Program-made: the position numbers and the translations under genes | Shown here: in pieces, positions 11,950 through 20,479 of the stretch | How positions within the stretch are numbered: the stretch's first letter is position 1 | How the letters are laid out: the number at the start of each line of letters is the position of its first letter | The notes under the pieces: generated by a model | The model's input: the letters and a program-made list of their open reading frames with translations, nothing else | Told to the model about the DNA's origin: nothing | The model's database searches: none | Assembly: GCF_026914185.1 (NCBI RefSeq) | Contig: NC_070574.1 | Span: 3,286,501-3,350,500 of the forward strand | Reading direction: 5' to 3' | Source: Puccinia triticina | Taxonomy: Eukaryota; Basidiomycota; Pucciniomycetes; Pucciniales; Pucciniaceae | DNA length: 64,000 nt

Positions 11950-12990
11950 ACAGACTGGCATTGAGGGGATTAAAATCTCTTCTCAATGACCGGTACAGAC
12001 CAGCATTGAGGGGATTAAAATCTCTTCTCAATGACCGGTACAGACCAGCATTGAGAGGATTAAAATCTCTTCTCAATGACCGGTCTGTTCCAGACCGCCG
12101 TTCATTGAGGGGACTCACACCTCTTAATGACCGGTCTGTACCGGTCATTGAGGGGACTCGCACCTCTTGATGAACGGTGTGGACTGGTCATCAGCCACAC
12201 CTCTCAATTACCGGTCTGTACCGGTCATCAAGGGAACTCACACCTCTCAATGATTGGTCAGACCGGTCATTGAGGGTAATATCACCTCCTCTCAATGATT
12301 GGTCATCACCGGTAATCGAGGGAATAACACCTCCTCTTGTTGACCGGTCTGTGCCGGTCACCGAGGGGAGTCACACCTCCTCTTGTTGACCGGTCTGTGC
12401 CGGTCACCGAGGGGAGTCACACCTCCTCTTGTTGACCATACCCACCGGTCATCCAGAGGAGGTGTTATTCTTCTCGATGACCAGTCTTACCAGTCATCAA
12501 GAGGAGGTGCTACTCCCCTTGGTTACCGGCACAGACCGGTAATTGAGAGGAGATGTTAATCCTTGATGACCGGCACAGACTGGTCACCAAGAGATGTGAC
12601 TCACCTCAATGACCGGTGATGACCGGTCATCAAGAGGAGGTGTTATTACCCTTGATGACCGGTCTGACCAATCATCAAGGGGTGTGAGTCCCCTAAATGA
12701 CCAGCACAGACCGGTCATTGAGAGGTGTGACTGATGACCGGTCCGCCCTGTTCATCAAGAGGTGTGAGTCCCCTCAATGACCGGTACAGACCGGTCATTG
12801 AGAGGAGTAGCGCATCCCCTCAATGAACGGTACACACCAGTCATCCAGAGGAGGTGTTATTCCCCTCAATGACCGGTCTGACCGGTCATCAAGAGGTGTG
12901 ACTGATGACCGGTCCGCGCCAGTCATAGAGAGGTGTGAGTCCCCTTGATGTCTGGTCTGTACTGGTCATTGAGAGGTGTGATTGCTGTGG
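11950..12990. repeat. Tandem array of ACCGGT-centred palindromes
   Basis: Repeated units of roughly 40-60 bp are each an imperfect palindrome of the form CTCAATGACCGGT, a few bases, ACCGGTCATTGAG, separated by short GGACTCACACCTC-like spacers. The strand sense of the spacer flips around 12440-12470, so the two halves of the array mirror each other. Frames stay open on both strands because of the repeat period; these are not genes. Confidence 0.85.
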
Positions 12991-13179
12991 GAACTCCAAA
13001 AAAAAGGAGATTTGGAGTGCACCCCAATGCACTCCATTTGGTATTTTTCAGCTGGAGTACAAAGCCAAAATCCTCCACTGAAAAGGTGGAGTGCTTGGGC
13101 TTGCACTCCATTTTTTTTGGAGCGCATCCAGCTGCACTCCCCTATTTTGGTCAATTTTGGAGTACCCAGTTATGTACTC

Positions 13180-14189
13180 TGTCAGCTATGTTTATGAAAC
13201 TTAGGGAAAAAACCCGTCAGAAATAAGGGTTTTTGCCCTAGTACTATAACTGTACTGAAATAAAAACACAGGCAATAATGTGCCAAACTTGTTACGTGGT
13301 ATTTAGCCACTACAAGGGTTTAAACACTCTTATTTAAGAGGAGGATATTTGTAATTAATAAGGTTTACTTATTAAGAACAGGGATATATAAGGTTTTGAC
13401 GTAGAAATAGCTGGTAAGCGCTTAAACTGATTGGCTGCGCATCAGAGGCGGGAGTCTTACAGCAACTATTTATAAAGATGTAACTGTAATAAATGCTTAT
13501 AAGGGATGTTGGCAATTTTAGAGTTAAGATCTAGTAGGTTTCGTGCCAAAAGGGCAGAAATAAGGGAAGTGGTGGCTTTAATAAGCCAGAGGAGAATTTT
13601 CACGAGTTAACTTACAGGTTACTGAGTGGTGAAATGTCTGAGGGGACAATTCCAGTGGATCAATTACCTCCTTAAATACTGGAGAGGTCTTTGAGGGCGC
13701 TGAAATATTCCCATTGATTTTGGCTATGGGTAAATGCCAAGAGTAGACGTGAAATCTGCCTTGGTTATGGGTATTTTATTTGTACAATATTACACAACTT
13801 CCCTTACTCCCACACGTGACATTTGTATAACCAATTGTCATGTGAAATAGCTTAATATGAAGTGTAATATCAATTTGTACTGAGTGTTACTCTCACCCGT
13901 GGTTCCTGTTTCACGGGGGAAAGGTATTTTACTAATTAATATAATTTTATGTATTTTAATTTATGTAAAGATTTTTTATGTAGTTTTCCTGCTCTTTGGA
14001 GCGCTTTATGGCTATATGTACATGTATGAGAAAATGTATGAAGGAGTAGGAATGAGGGGTTACTTTGAGTGGGTGACCCCCCTTAATTTATCACGAGGAT
14101 TCTGAATATTCAATAATATTTCAGGATTTGTAAATGGTTTACCAGTTTTTGCAGACTTTAGGATACTTGTTGTATCTCTAAGGCTGACA
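13180..14189. mobile_element. Solo LTR (1010 bp) with 5-bp target duplication
   Basis: Begins TGTCAGC and ends GCTGACA, the TG...CA ends of an LTR with a 7-bp inverted terminus. TACTC flanks both sides (13175-13179 and 14190-14194). The interior has a GATATATAAGG TATA-like site at about 13382 and no coding sequence, so this is the scar of LTR-LTR recombination. It is nested inside the hAT-like element. LTR superfamily cannot be told without internal sequence. Confidence 0.8.
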
Positions 14190-14331
14190 TACTCCAACAA
14201 ACATGGAATGCCCATCTGGGCACTCCATGTTTTGGGAGTACAAAATCAAGGCACTCCAACTTTTTTGGAGTGCTGGCCCCCCAAAGCCAACAATGTGGAG
14301 TGCACAAAGTAAAAGTTTGGAGTGCATTTAG

Positions 14332-14731
14332 CAACGGTGGGTAGTTACGGTACGGTTATTGGTAACGTACCAATATCGTAACGGTTTTTCTCTTGTTACT
14401 GTTACCGTTAACTGTAACGGAAGTGCGTTACGATATTGCACACCCAGGATGTTTGACATTTGACATCCGTTACGATATCTGCCCACACAGAGGGGCAGAT
14501 ATTGGACTACACATGATCCAGAGGGGGCCATTTGCACCTCTTTATCTCGTTAACCGGTGGTTAACGTGTTATGCTACTAGTAACGCACCAAAAAAATCAA
14601 GCCCGTTACGATACGGGCCTGGGGTTACAACTGGTCGTTACTAGTAGTGCTAACACATGAGCACAGTAACGGCAAGTGTTACGCTACGCAGATAACAGCG
14701 GTTATTGTAGTGTATCATAACTACCCACCGC
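14332..14731. mobile_element. Nested MITE (400 bp) with GTTACG-rich interior and 9-bp target duplication
   Basis: The ends CAACGGTGGGTAGTTACGGT and (in reverse complement) GCGGTGGGTAGTTATGAT match over CGGTGGGTAGTTA. TGCATTTAG flanks both sides (14323-14331, 14732-14740). The insertion split the right terminal repeat of the surrounding hAT-like element. The interior is rich in GTTACG/CGTAAC words and in GATATCGTAACG-type inverted repeats. A 9-bp duplication fits Mutator-like elements, but the superfamily is not proven. Confidence 0.75.
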
Positions 14732-15213
14732 TGCATTTAGGCTGACCCTAATATTAACTGACCTGGGCAAAAAATGACATCAAGAGCCATCTTCAGCAGG
14801 CCGTTTTGAGTATTTCTGGCTTGTTTCTGCTTGGCCCACCACTTCAGACCATTTATGTGTGCACCTTTTTCCAAAACTAGTCCACCATAGAGCCAGATTT
14901 CAATTGGATTGGAGTTTGCACCATCCAAACTTGCTATAGCAGCAGCTCCTAGCCCTGCCAGAGCTCCATTTTGGGGCTGGGATAAACAAGAAAAAAACTG
15001 TGAGTCTTCTTGGTCAGTTTATTATAAGGGAATTGGTGACATACCTTGGGAGTTTGTTTGTTCACTTGATCTGGGGCTGAGTTTGCTTGCTTTGGCTTAT
15101 ACCATGTATTGTACATGTCCCAAGTGAGATCAATTGCCTCATCAATCAATGATTCAGGCCACTTGGCCAGCTTGAAGTATTTGTCTTTGAGACTTTGAAG
15201 GATGGATGGAGGC

Positions 15214-15389
15214 CTAATTTAAGAGAAGATCAGCTAGTAAACAGGTGGGATGACATCAGAAGAAATTGGAGACATACCCATGGTGATTTGGTAAAGGGTT
15301 GGGCTTTAGGCACACCAAAAAAATGCCGGATGCACACCAAAAAAGGCATGAACTCTGGACCACTCCAAGATTTTTGGAGTGGAAATTTT
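15214..15389. other. Upstream flank of hAT relic with GGAGTG-type words
   Basis: A short stretch with CACACCAAAAAAATGCC, CACTCCAAGA and TTTTTGGAGTGG words like those in the hAT-like elements. It may be the remnant of another copy that truncated the transposase gene. Nothing else is seen. Confidence 0.35.
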
Positions 15390-15600
15390 GTTGAGTTGTC
15401 TGTTAGTCTGCTACCATGATGTATCACCACAGTATGGAGGGCTATTGGACTGACCCATGACAACTACCAACCACCCAGCTGGCAGCCACAAGCTCCTGTA
15501 GTCTAGTTAGTAAAGCCAGCACTGTAGTATGTGTCCCAGAATAGCTGAGGTTGTGATTTCAACTCTCACCAGACACATTGTCATTTTACATTCTCTGCAA
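15390..15600 (+). repeat. tRNA-related SINE-like repeat, copy 1
   Basis: Shares about 210 bp with 52347-52560, from TTGTTGAGTTGTCTGTTAG to TCATTTTACA. Sequences outside this interval differ between the two loci, so the repeat is a discrete unit. It contains a tRNA-like fold at 15492-15577. The arrangement (unrelated leader plus Pol III-like boxes) is that of a SINE-like unit or a retroposed tRNA region. Confidence 0.6.
15492..15577 (+). ncRNA. tRNA-like sequence with long variable arm, degenerate copy
   Basis: An A-box-like TAGTCTAGTTAG and a B-box-like GATTTCAACTC are present, and the unit is 86 nt, the same as the copy at 52454. Acceptor pairing is weaker here (GCTCCTG against CAGACAC) and the variable-arm stem is imperfect, so this copy looks decayed. 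Confidence 0.4.
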
Positions 15601-16254
15601 AAATAAAAACTGGATGACTTTTTATCAATATCTGAGGGCCTCCCAGAAGTGCTCTAGAGCCCCAAAAGCTGAGTTCCCTGCAAAAATCTTGACTTCTTTG
15701 GGTATGAATAAAATGCTGCAAGGGTCCCACATAATTTGAGGGTAAGTCATTTACTGAAAAGGGGACTGCTGAAGGGGGGAGGTAGGATTAAGTAATCACT
15801 GCATCATTCCCAGATTCCCATATATTTTTGTTTACTACCACCCTCCACCTCAAAAAGAATTTAAACATATGGGTGAGTACCTTTAGGGTGCGTACCATAC
15901 GTTTTAGGTTTTTTCGGAATGGATTCCTGCGCAAATCAAAAAAGCACTGGAGGACTTCCTGTCAATCTGGAAAGTCAGATCTGAGCCACCAGATTTCAGA
16001 TTTCACAGGGAAACCTAGGTCCCCAAAGATCCCCGAAGCAATCCAGAGTCCCAAATTTCAGATTTCCCTGCGAAATCTGAAATTCCGGATTGATTCAAAA
16101 ATGACGGGAAGTCCTCCACTTTGCCTTTTTTTTTTTTTTTTTGACTTCTGAGAAACAGGTTCACCTAAATTGGTGTACCACAGGAGCCAGTTTCTTTAGA
16201 TACATACATAAATACACATTATCCCTAGTCCCTCCCATCAATGTCACTTCCCAG
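15601..16254. other. Repeat-derived intergenic stretch
   Basis: No gene is seen. A segment around 15610-15720 (GGATGACTTTTTATC, GGCCTCCCAGAAGTG, TTCCCTGCAAAAATC) recurs at 37559-37700, and GGACTTCCTGTCAA occurs at 15953, so these are parts of a dispersed repeat. Boundaries were not found. Confidence 0.4.
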
Positions 16255-16690
16255 CAAACTGACTACTCCACTCGATGACCTACACTAGTCATCTCATTGA
16301 TCGGAGGGTCTACTCCACTCGGTGATCGATGTTGCCCGGTAATCGATTGGAGTACACCCTCCGATCGATGTCCGGTCAACACCGGTCATCGAGTGGAGTA
16401 GACCCTGCGATCGATGACCGGTGTTGACCAGTTATCGATCGGAGTAGACCCTCCGATCGATGACCGGTGTTGACGGTCATCGATCGGAGGGTCTACTCCG
16501 ATCGATGACCAGTGTTAGGTCCTCGAGTGGAGGGTATGACCAGTCATCCTGGTCATCAATCGGAGGGTGTGTAATCCACTCGATGGCCGGGATGAGATGT
16601 CATCGAGTGACGGGTATGACTAGTCATCCCGGTCATCGATAGTGGAGCGCACACCCTCCGATCAATGACCGGGATGAGTTGCGAGCCCGC
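16255..16690. repeat. Array of palindromes of the CGATGACCGGTG type
   Basis: Units such as ATCGATGACCGGTGTTGACC followed by GGTCATCGAT recur, separated by CGGAGGGT or GGAGTAGACCCT spacers. The core GACCGG...CCGGTC is shared with the arrays at 11950 and 60290, but the outer word is TCGAT rather than TCAATG. Confidence 0.8.
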
Positions 16691-16776
16691 GCACGCCTTC
16701 GCGGGTTCACAAACCAGTCACAAGAATATCACACAGCTCAACTCGCCCGAATACTTATTCTCATCACCACCTCCTT

Positions 16777-16911
16777 CCTAGCTCAGTAGAGATAAAGCGC
16801 TGATTCTTCTACTGAGCTAGGTATGCTTTCTTTTCATTTCTTCCTTTCCTCATTTCTCATCATCATCAATTGTAAGTATAGATAAAGCACTGATTCTTCT
16901 ACTGAGCTAGG
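16777..16911. repeat. 14-bp hairpin and truncated direct duplicate
   Basis: CCTAGCTCAGTAGA at 16777-16790 is exactly inverted at 16808-16821 (TCTACTGAGCTAGG), leaving a 17-nt loop. The loop and right arm are repeated at 16880-16911 with one change (GCGC to GCAC), without the left arm. No function is known. A TTCTACTGAGCTC relative occurs at 20551. Confidence 0.5.
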
Positions 16912-17119
16912 AATAAATACTGTTGGGTTCTAGAAATCTCTCCAAGACATTGGTCTTGTCTTGAGCCCTCCCTCTTTGATCCATTTGGTGGATCCCTTGT
17001 CTGCATACCCAGGGCCTTGAGTGAAGAGTCATTCCAGACTCTTACACTTTTTTTTTCTTGAACCCTCCTTCCACAATGACTTCTTCCACTTTGAAATGCA
17101 AAACAAAACACATCCATTA

Positions 17120-17309
17120 GGGGGTTTCAAACATGGTGCAGGTACCAGTTCAGGAACCCCAGTTCAGGAAAACAAAGTTCCTGCAAAATGAATTTTCAAA
17201 TTATTTCTGTATGTTTTTTTGGGTAAAATTGGGTGGGTGTGTTGCAGATGCCCTGATTTTGTGAATTGGGGGTTCCTAAAACAGGACCTGAACCATGTTT
17301 GAAACCCCC
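17120..17309. mobile_element. Tc1/mariner-type MITE (190 bp)
   Basis: Ends GGGGGTTTCAAACATGGT and ACCATGTTTGAAACCCCC are exact inverted repeats, with further inverted similarity inward (CAGGT, GGAACC). Flanked by TA on both sides (17118-17119, 17310-17311). No coding capacity. A GGGGGTTTCACAA fragment near 2119 may be a relic of the same family. Confidence 0.7.
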
Positions 17310-17451
17310 TAATACACATCATTTTTGAAAAGTGTATTGGACTGCCCAATACAGTGTATTTCACTGTGTATCAGAAAAAATACATGTGTATTGTATCTAT
17401 ATTGTATCTATATTGTATCATATTTTGACATACTTAGCTTCCAATACAATA

Positions 17452-17630
17452 GCCCGGTTCACATTGGTGACTTTGAACCTATTTTTATCTGATTTTATCA
17501 TAAAATTTTGACAAATTTTTCAATCATCAGAAAGAGTGGTTACAGAAGAATCTGACCAACTTGAAGAAAATGATAAATTTCAATGATAAAATGGATAAAA
17601 ATGGCCTTAAAAATCCAATGTGAACTTGGC
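17452..17630. mobile_element. Tc1/mariner-type MITE (179 bp)
   Basis: Ends GCCCGGTTCACATTGG and CCAATGTGAACTTGGC match except for two bases, with TA on both sides (17450-17451, 17631-17632). The interior is AT-rich with ATGATAAA/TTTATCAT words in both orientations. It is inserted in a stretch of repeated GTGTATT and TTGTATC words (about 17312-17710). Confidence 0.65.
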
Positions 17631-17877
17631 TAATACACAGTTTTGGAAAACTGTGTATTTCCAATACAGATATGATACATGTATTGTATCAGTTTTACCA
17701 TTGCTGAAACCCACCAAAAAGTGGTAACCGTATGTACCCAGAGTTGAAAAAAATATGTGCTATACTAGTACTTTTATTTCAAAAATCAAAGTTTAAGCAG
17801 GTGCTGTTTACATTGAAAGTTGTACATGAGGGGAAGGCAGTGAAGCAGTATTGAATCAAAAATATTTTTGATTAAAG

Positions 17878-17973
17878 AGTGTCCCATTGAAAGAGTGTCA
17901 CATTGAAATAGTGTCACATTTAAAAAGTGTCAGATTGAAAGAATGTTGCAATTGAAGAGTTTCAAAGTAAAAT
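17878..17973 (+). promoter_or_regulatory. 16-bp-period repeat ladder upstream of secreted-protein gene 2 (6 units)
   Basis: Units begin at 17878, 17894, 17910, 17926, 17942 and 17958, each 16 bp apart, with the consensus AGTGTCACATTGAAAG; the last two are diverged. The ladder ends about 180 bp before the ATG at 18156, matching its position before the paralogue. Unit number differs (6 here, 4 there), so it changes by whole units. Confidence 0.55.
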
Positions 17974-18155
17974 ATGTTCTTATAGATATATGCTGTAGTA
18001 AGGGTGTTGGTTGGCTCCTCCATTTTCACATATACAAGCTCAAAATCTCTAAGAAATCATCCACATCAGTAAAATACATCTTTATCTTATACTTTCAATA
18101 ATCTGTTACAAAAAAAATCACCATTTCCAGCTGCATTCATTGAGCTGCAAGAAAG

Positions 18156-20016
18156 ATGCCTTCATTCTGCATCAATTATTATATCTTCATCTTATATTTG
18201 GGATTGGGGAGCACTTGCAATGCTTCAGAAGACCTGGTATTGAGATGGAATCAAGAAAGCAAGGAATTTGATTGGGCAGACCCTCAACAGCTGAAGCTGC
18301 TTCTTGATCCCACTGTGACATCAACACCACAAGATTCTGATCAAACAAGTTTAACCAAAAATCAACACATCAGCAATAGAAGCTTAAAAAATCCACCGGA
18401 ATCCTCTCAATTTCATGGAAATGCTCTCAATTTTGTACAAGGTGCCAAGAATCACAAATCCTTCACTCCCATAGCTTGGCCAAATCAATTCATGGAACCT
18501 GGGTTTGGGGCATATTACCAGGTGGCAGAAAACTTGCATGAAGCTGATTCCAACATAGCGCAAAGCAATTTTCCATTAATTTCAAGCACTAACTCCTTCT
18601 CATTGATGGAAGGAGGTGTAGAAAATAATATTCTTCAGGATCTACTGCAATGGATAGAAACAGGACCTATCTTTCACAATCCAACATCAAATTCATTCTG
18701 CCAATCTGCTACACATATAAGAATGGATGCAGGATCAAACCTTGAATCTTCTATGAGGATTAATTTTCCTCCTATGGGGCCATCAAAAACATCAAGTGAT
18801 TTGTGGAACCAAGGCTTTGAAGATACTGGATCTGATTTTCAAACCCAACAAAGAAAAAGGATTAGGCTTAGCCAACCTTCAGATGAGACACGTATACTTT
18901 CAGGAACTTCAACAGCATCCAATAAGAACTCAATAACTCCAGAATTATGCTCAAATTATCCAGAAATGCATGGTTATGTGTTTGGAAATCAGCCTACAAT
19001 CATAGATAAAGCTTTGGGGTCCTCAAGTAGCAACAGTCTGATACAGAACCATGTCTTCAATGATTTTTCATCAAAAACAAAGATGATTTATCATCTTCAA
19101 AAAAATAAAGATATTGCATGCAAAATCTCACCTCCAGTGACCAATATCCATGACATACTAAAGTTTAATCCAGGCGTATTTTTGCAGGATGAATCTATGT
19201 CAACAAAGAACAAGGCCCATGTGACTAAATTAATCAATCTAATCAAGGAAATTCAGCCTCAAACTCATCAACTTGAAATTGCAAAAGAGAATCCAGATGA
19301 GGTAAACAAAATTTTCTCAAATAATCGCGCAGGGCCGCGTGTTAAAAGTTATCATAAAAAAAATTTCCCTACAAGGTCTTCAATCCAATCCATTAAAAAA
19401 TCAGGAGAGATATGTAGAATCCAAAATAGTTGAGAAGAGGAAATTGGACAAAATTGACAGGACAGCTTTACAGGATTCGGCATTTCAAACATTATTTTAC
19501 CACAGATTATTTTGGCTATGGTTTTGGAGCATGTCTGGAATCCAAATCAAAGAGTATCAACATTTAGGAGTTGATGACATCTCAGAAAATCTTATGATTT
19601 CTCTATTTTATGTTGAGATGATTGGCACTATCCTCCGAAAATACTTTGGTAAAAACGATAATAATCCAGTTCTTCTAAAAAAAGCCCTGGTTATACTTTC
19701 AAACCATTTTGAAATGCAGCTTGATTTGCATCCTCAAGCAGAAATTTCAGCATCTGGTCTTGAGGCAAAACCTCTTGACAAAACAAAAAATAAAAGACCG
19801 GCAAACAAAGTAGAATTTGCTTGGAACTTGATTGAAGAACTAATACATGGGTTAGATGATCCCAAATTGAACAGAACTTTCTTTCGAGGAAAGGACGGAA
19901 GAATTTCTCGTCAATGCCAGACTTTTTTTAATAGCATATTTTATTTCTCTATTGACAAATTAAATGAAAGAATAGTAAGCTTTTACAAGTACCACTATTC
20001 CCAAAGTAACCATTGA
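18156..20016 (+). pseudogene. Predicted secreted protein, paralogue 2, frame broken at an A8 run
   Basis: The ATG at 18156 opens a frame with a hydrophobic N-terminus ending in LGLGSTCNAS, a signal-peptide-like start nearly identical to the paralogue. The first frame runs to 19433 and covers the stretch where paralogue 1 is broken; the second frame runs from about 19360 to the TGA at 20016 and holds the conserved C-terminal domain. The shift falls at an A8 run (19356-19363), where one fewer or two more A would keep frame. Paralogue 1 is continuous there, so this is an indel, not an intron. Upstream and 3' flanks are also duplicated. The domain after residue 400 has FWLWFW, SGIQIKEYQ and CQTFFNSIFYFSI segments. 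No family was recognised; the middle is Ser/Asn/Thr-rich and likely disordered. Confidence 0.6.
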
Positions 20017-20479
20017 TATTTTCAAAATTGGGAAAGTGCTATTCCATGTTGGTAGATGGATATCATAAGATGGTTTGGAATTTTTTCTCAATCCTTTCTA
20101 TTCAATCCTACCACTTCCATGAGCTGCAAATACATACCAATTGCAAAATCCATCCTCATCCCTATTTCAACACTCTCTAGTTATTCACTTATAAAGTTTC
20201 TATGGATCCTCAAAGGAAGGTGTATTAAAGATTTTCACTGACATCCAAATAAAGTGGCATTATTTGCTCAAAAGAAGATGACAATCTTTAACTGATCTAA
20301 GTTATTCCATGTTTCCCACCCCGAAGTATTTCAGTGAATGTTCAAGAAGAGAACCAAAAGAGATGGTCATGATGATTACGAAGTCATGACAATTTACTTC
20401 AGCTGATATTTAACAAGATTGTTGTAATTTGAAAGGGGGCGGGAGGAAATGCCTTTAGCTGGTGTCGAGTTGTAGGATT
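20017..20479. other. Intergenic between secreted-protein gene 2 and UGT gene
   Basis: Holds the 3' flank shared with paralogue 1 (TTCCATGTTGGTAGATGG) and the 3' end region of the convergent UGT gene. Nothing else is seen. Confidence 0.5.

Larger units (their letters stand above)
11519..14748. mobile_element. hAT-like non-autonomous element, host of two nested insertions
   Basis: The terminal inverted repeats are perfect over 24 bp: the left begins GGGTCAGCCTAAATGCACTC at 11519, and the right ends in its reverse complement at 14748, where it is interrupted by the 14332-14731 insertion. TAATATTA flanks both sides (11511-11518, 14749-14756). That word is its own reverse complement, but an 8-bp duplication fits hAT. 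Subterminal GGAGTGCAC/GTGCACTCC words recur at both ends. The centre is the palindromic array at 11950-12990. Removing the nested solo LTR and MITE with their duplications leaves an original element of about 1.8 kb without coding capacity. It sits in an intron of a hAT transposase gene. Confidence 0.8.
11246..15213 (-). pseudogene. hAT transposase, 5'-truncated and frameshifted relic with a transposon in its intron
   Basis: Three exons of a hAT-family transposase C-terminal part are readable on the minus strand: 15045-15213, 14763-14976 and 11246-11457. The middle exon ends in ALDVIFCPG and, after splicing, the junction becomes CPATTADLERQF, the hallmark CPATSADVER motif of the hAT dimerisation domain. 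The last exon continues to GMAFLFFSK and a lysine-rich tail. The 14977-15044 intron is 68 bp. The 11458-14762 intron is 3305 bp but only 67 bp once the 11519-14748 element and one 8-bp duplication are subtracted. Near the upstream limit an 8-bp imperfect direct repeat (15183-15198) breaks the frame between a readable LHPSF and the following KYFKLAKW. The N-terminal part (BED finger, catalytic DDE region) is absent, so the gene is not functional as it stands. Confidence 0.75.

Noticed and set aside
11950..12990. CRISPR-like array of regular repeats
   Set aside because: The units are palindromes with varying length and no unique spacers, in a eukaryotic transposon context; no cas-like genes are present.
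15884..16150. MITE starting TTTAGGGTGCGTACC
   Set aside because: No inverted partner of the supposed left end was found.
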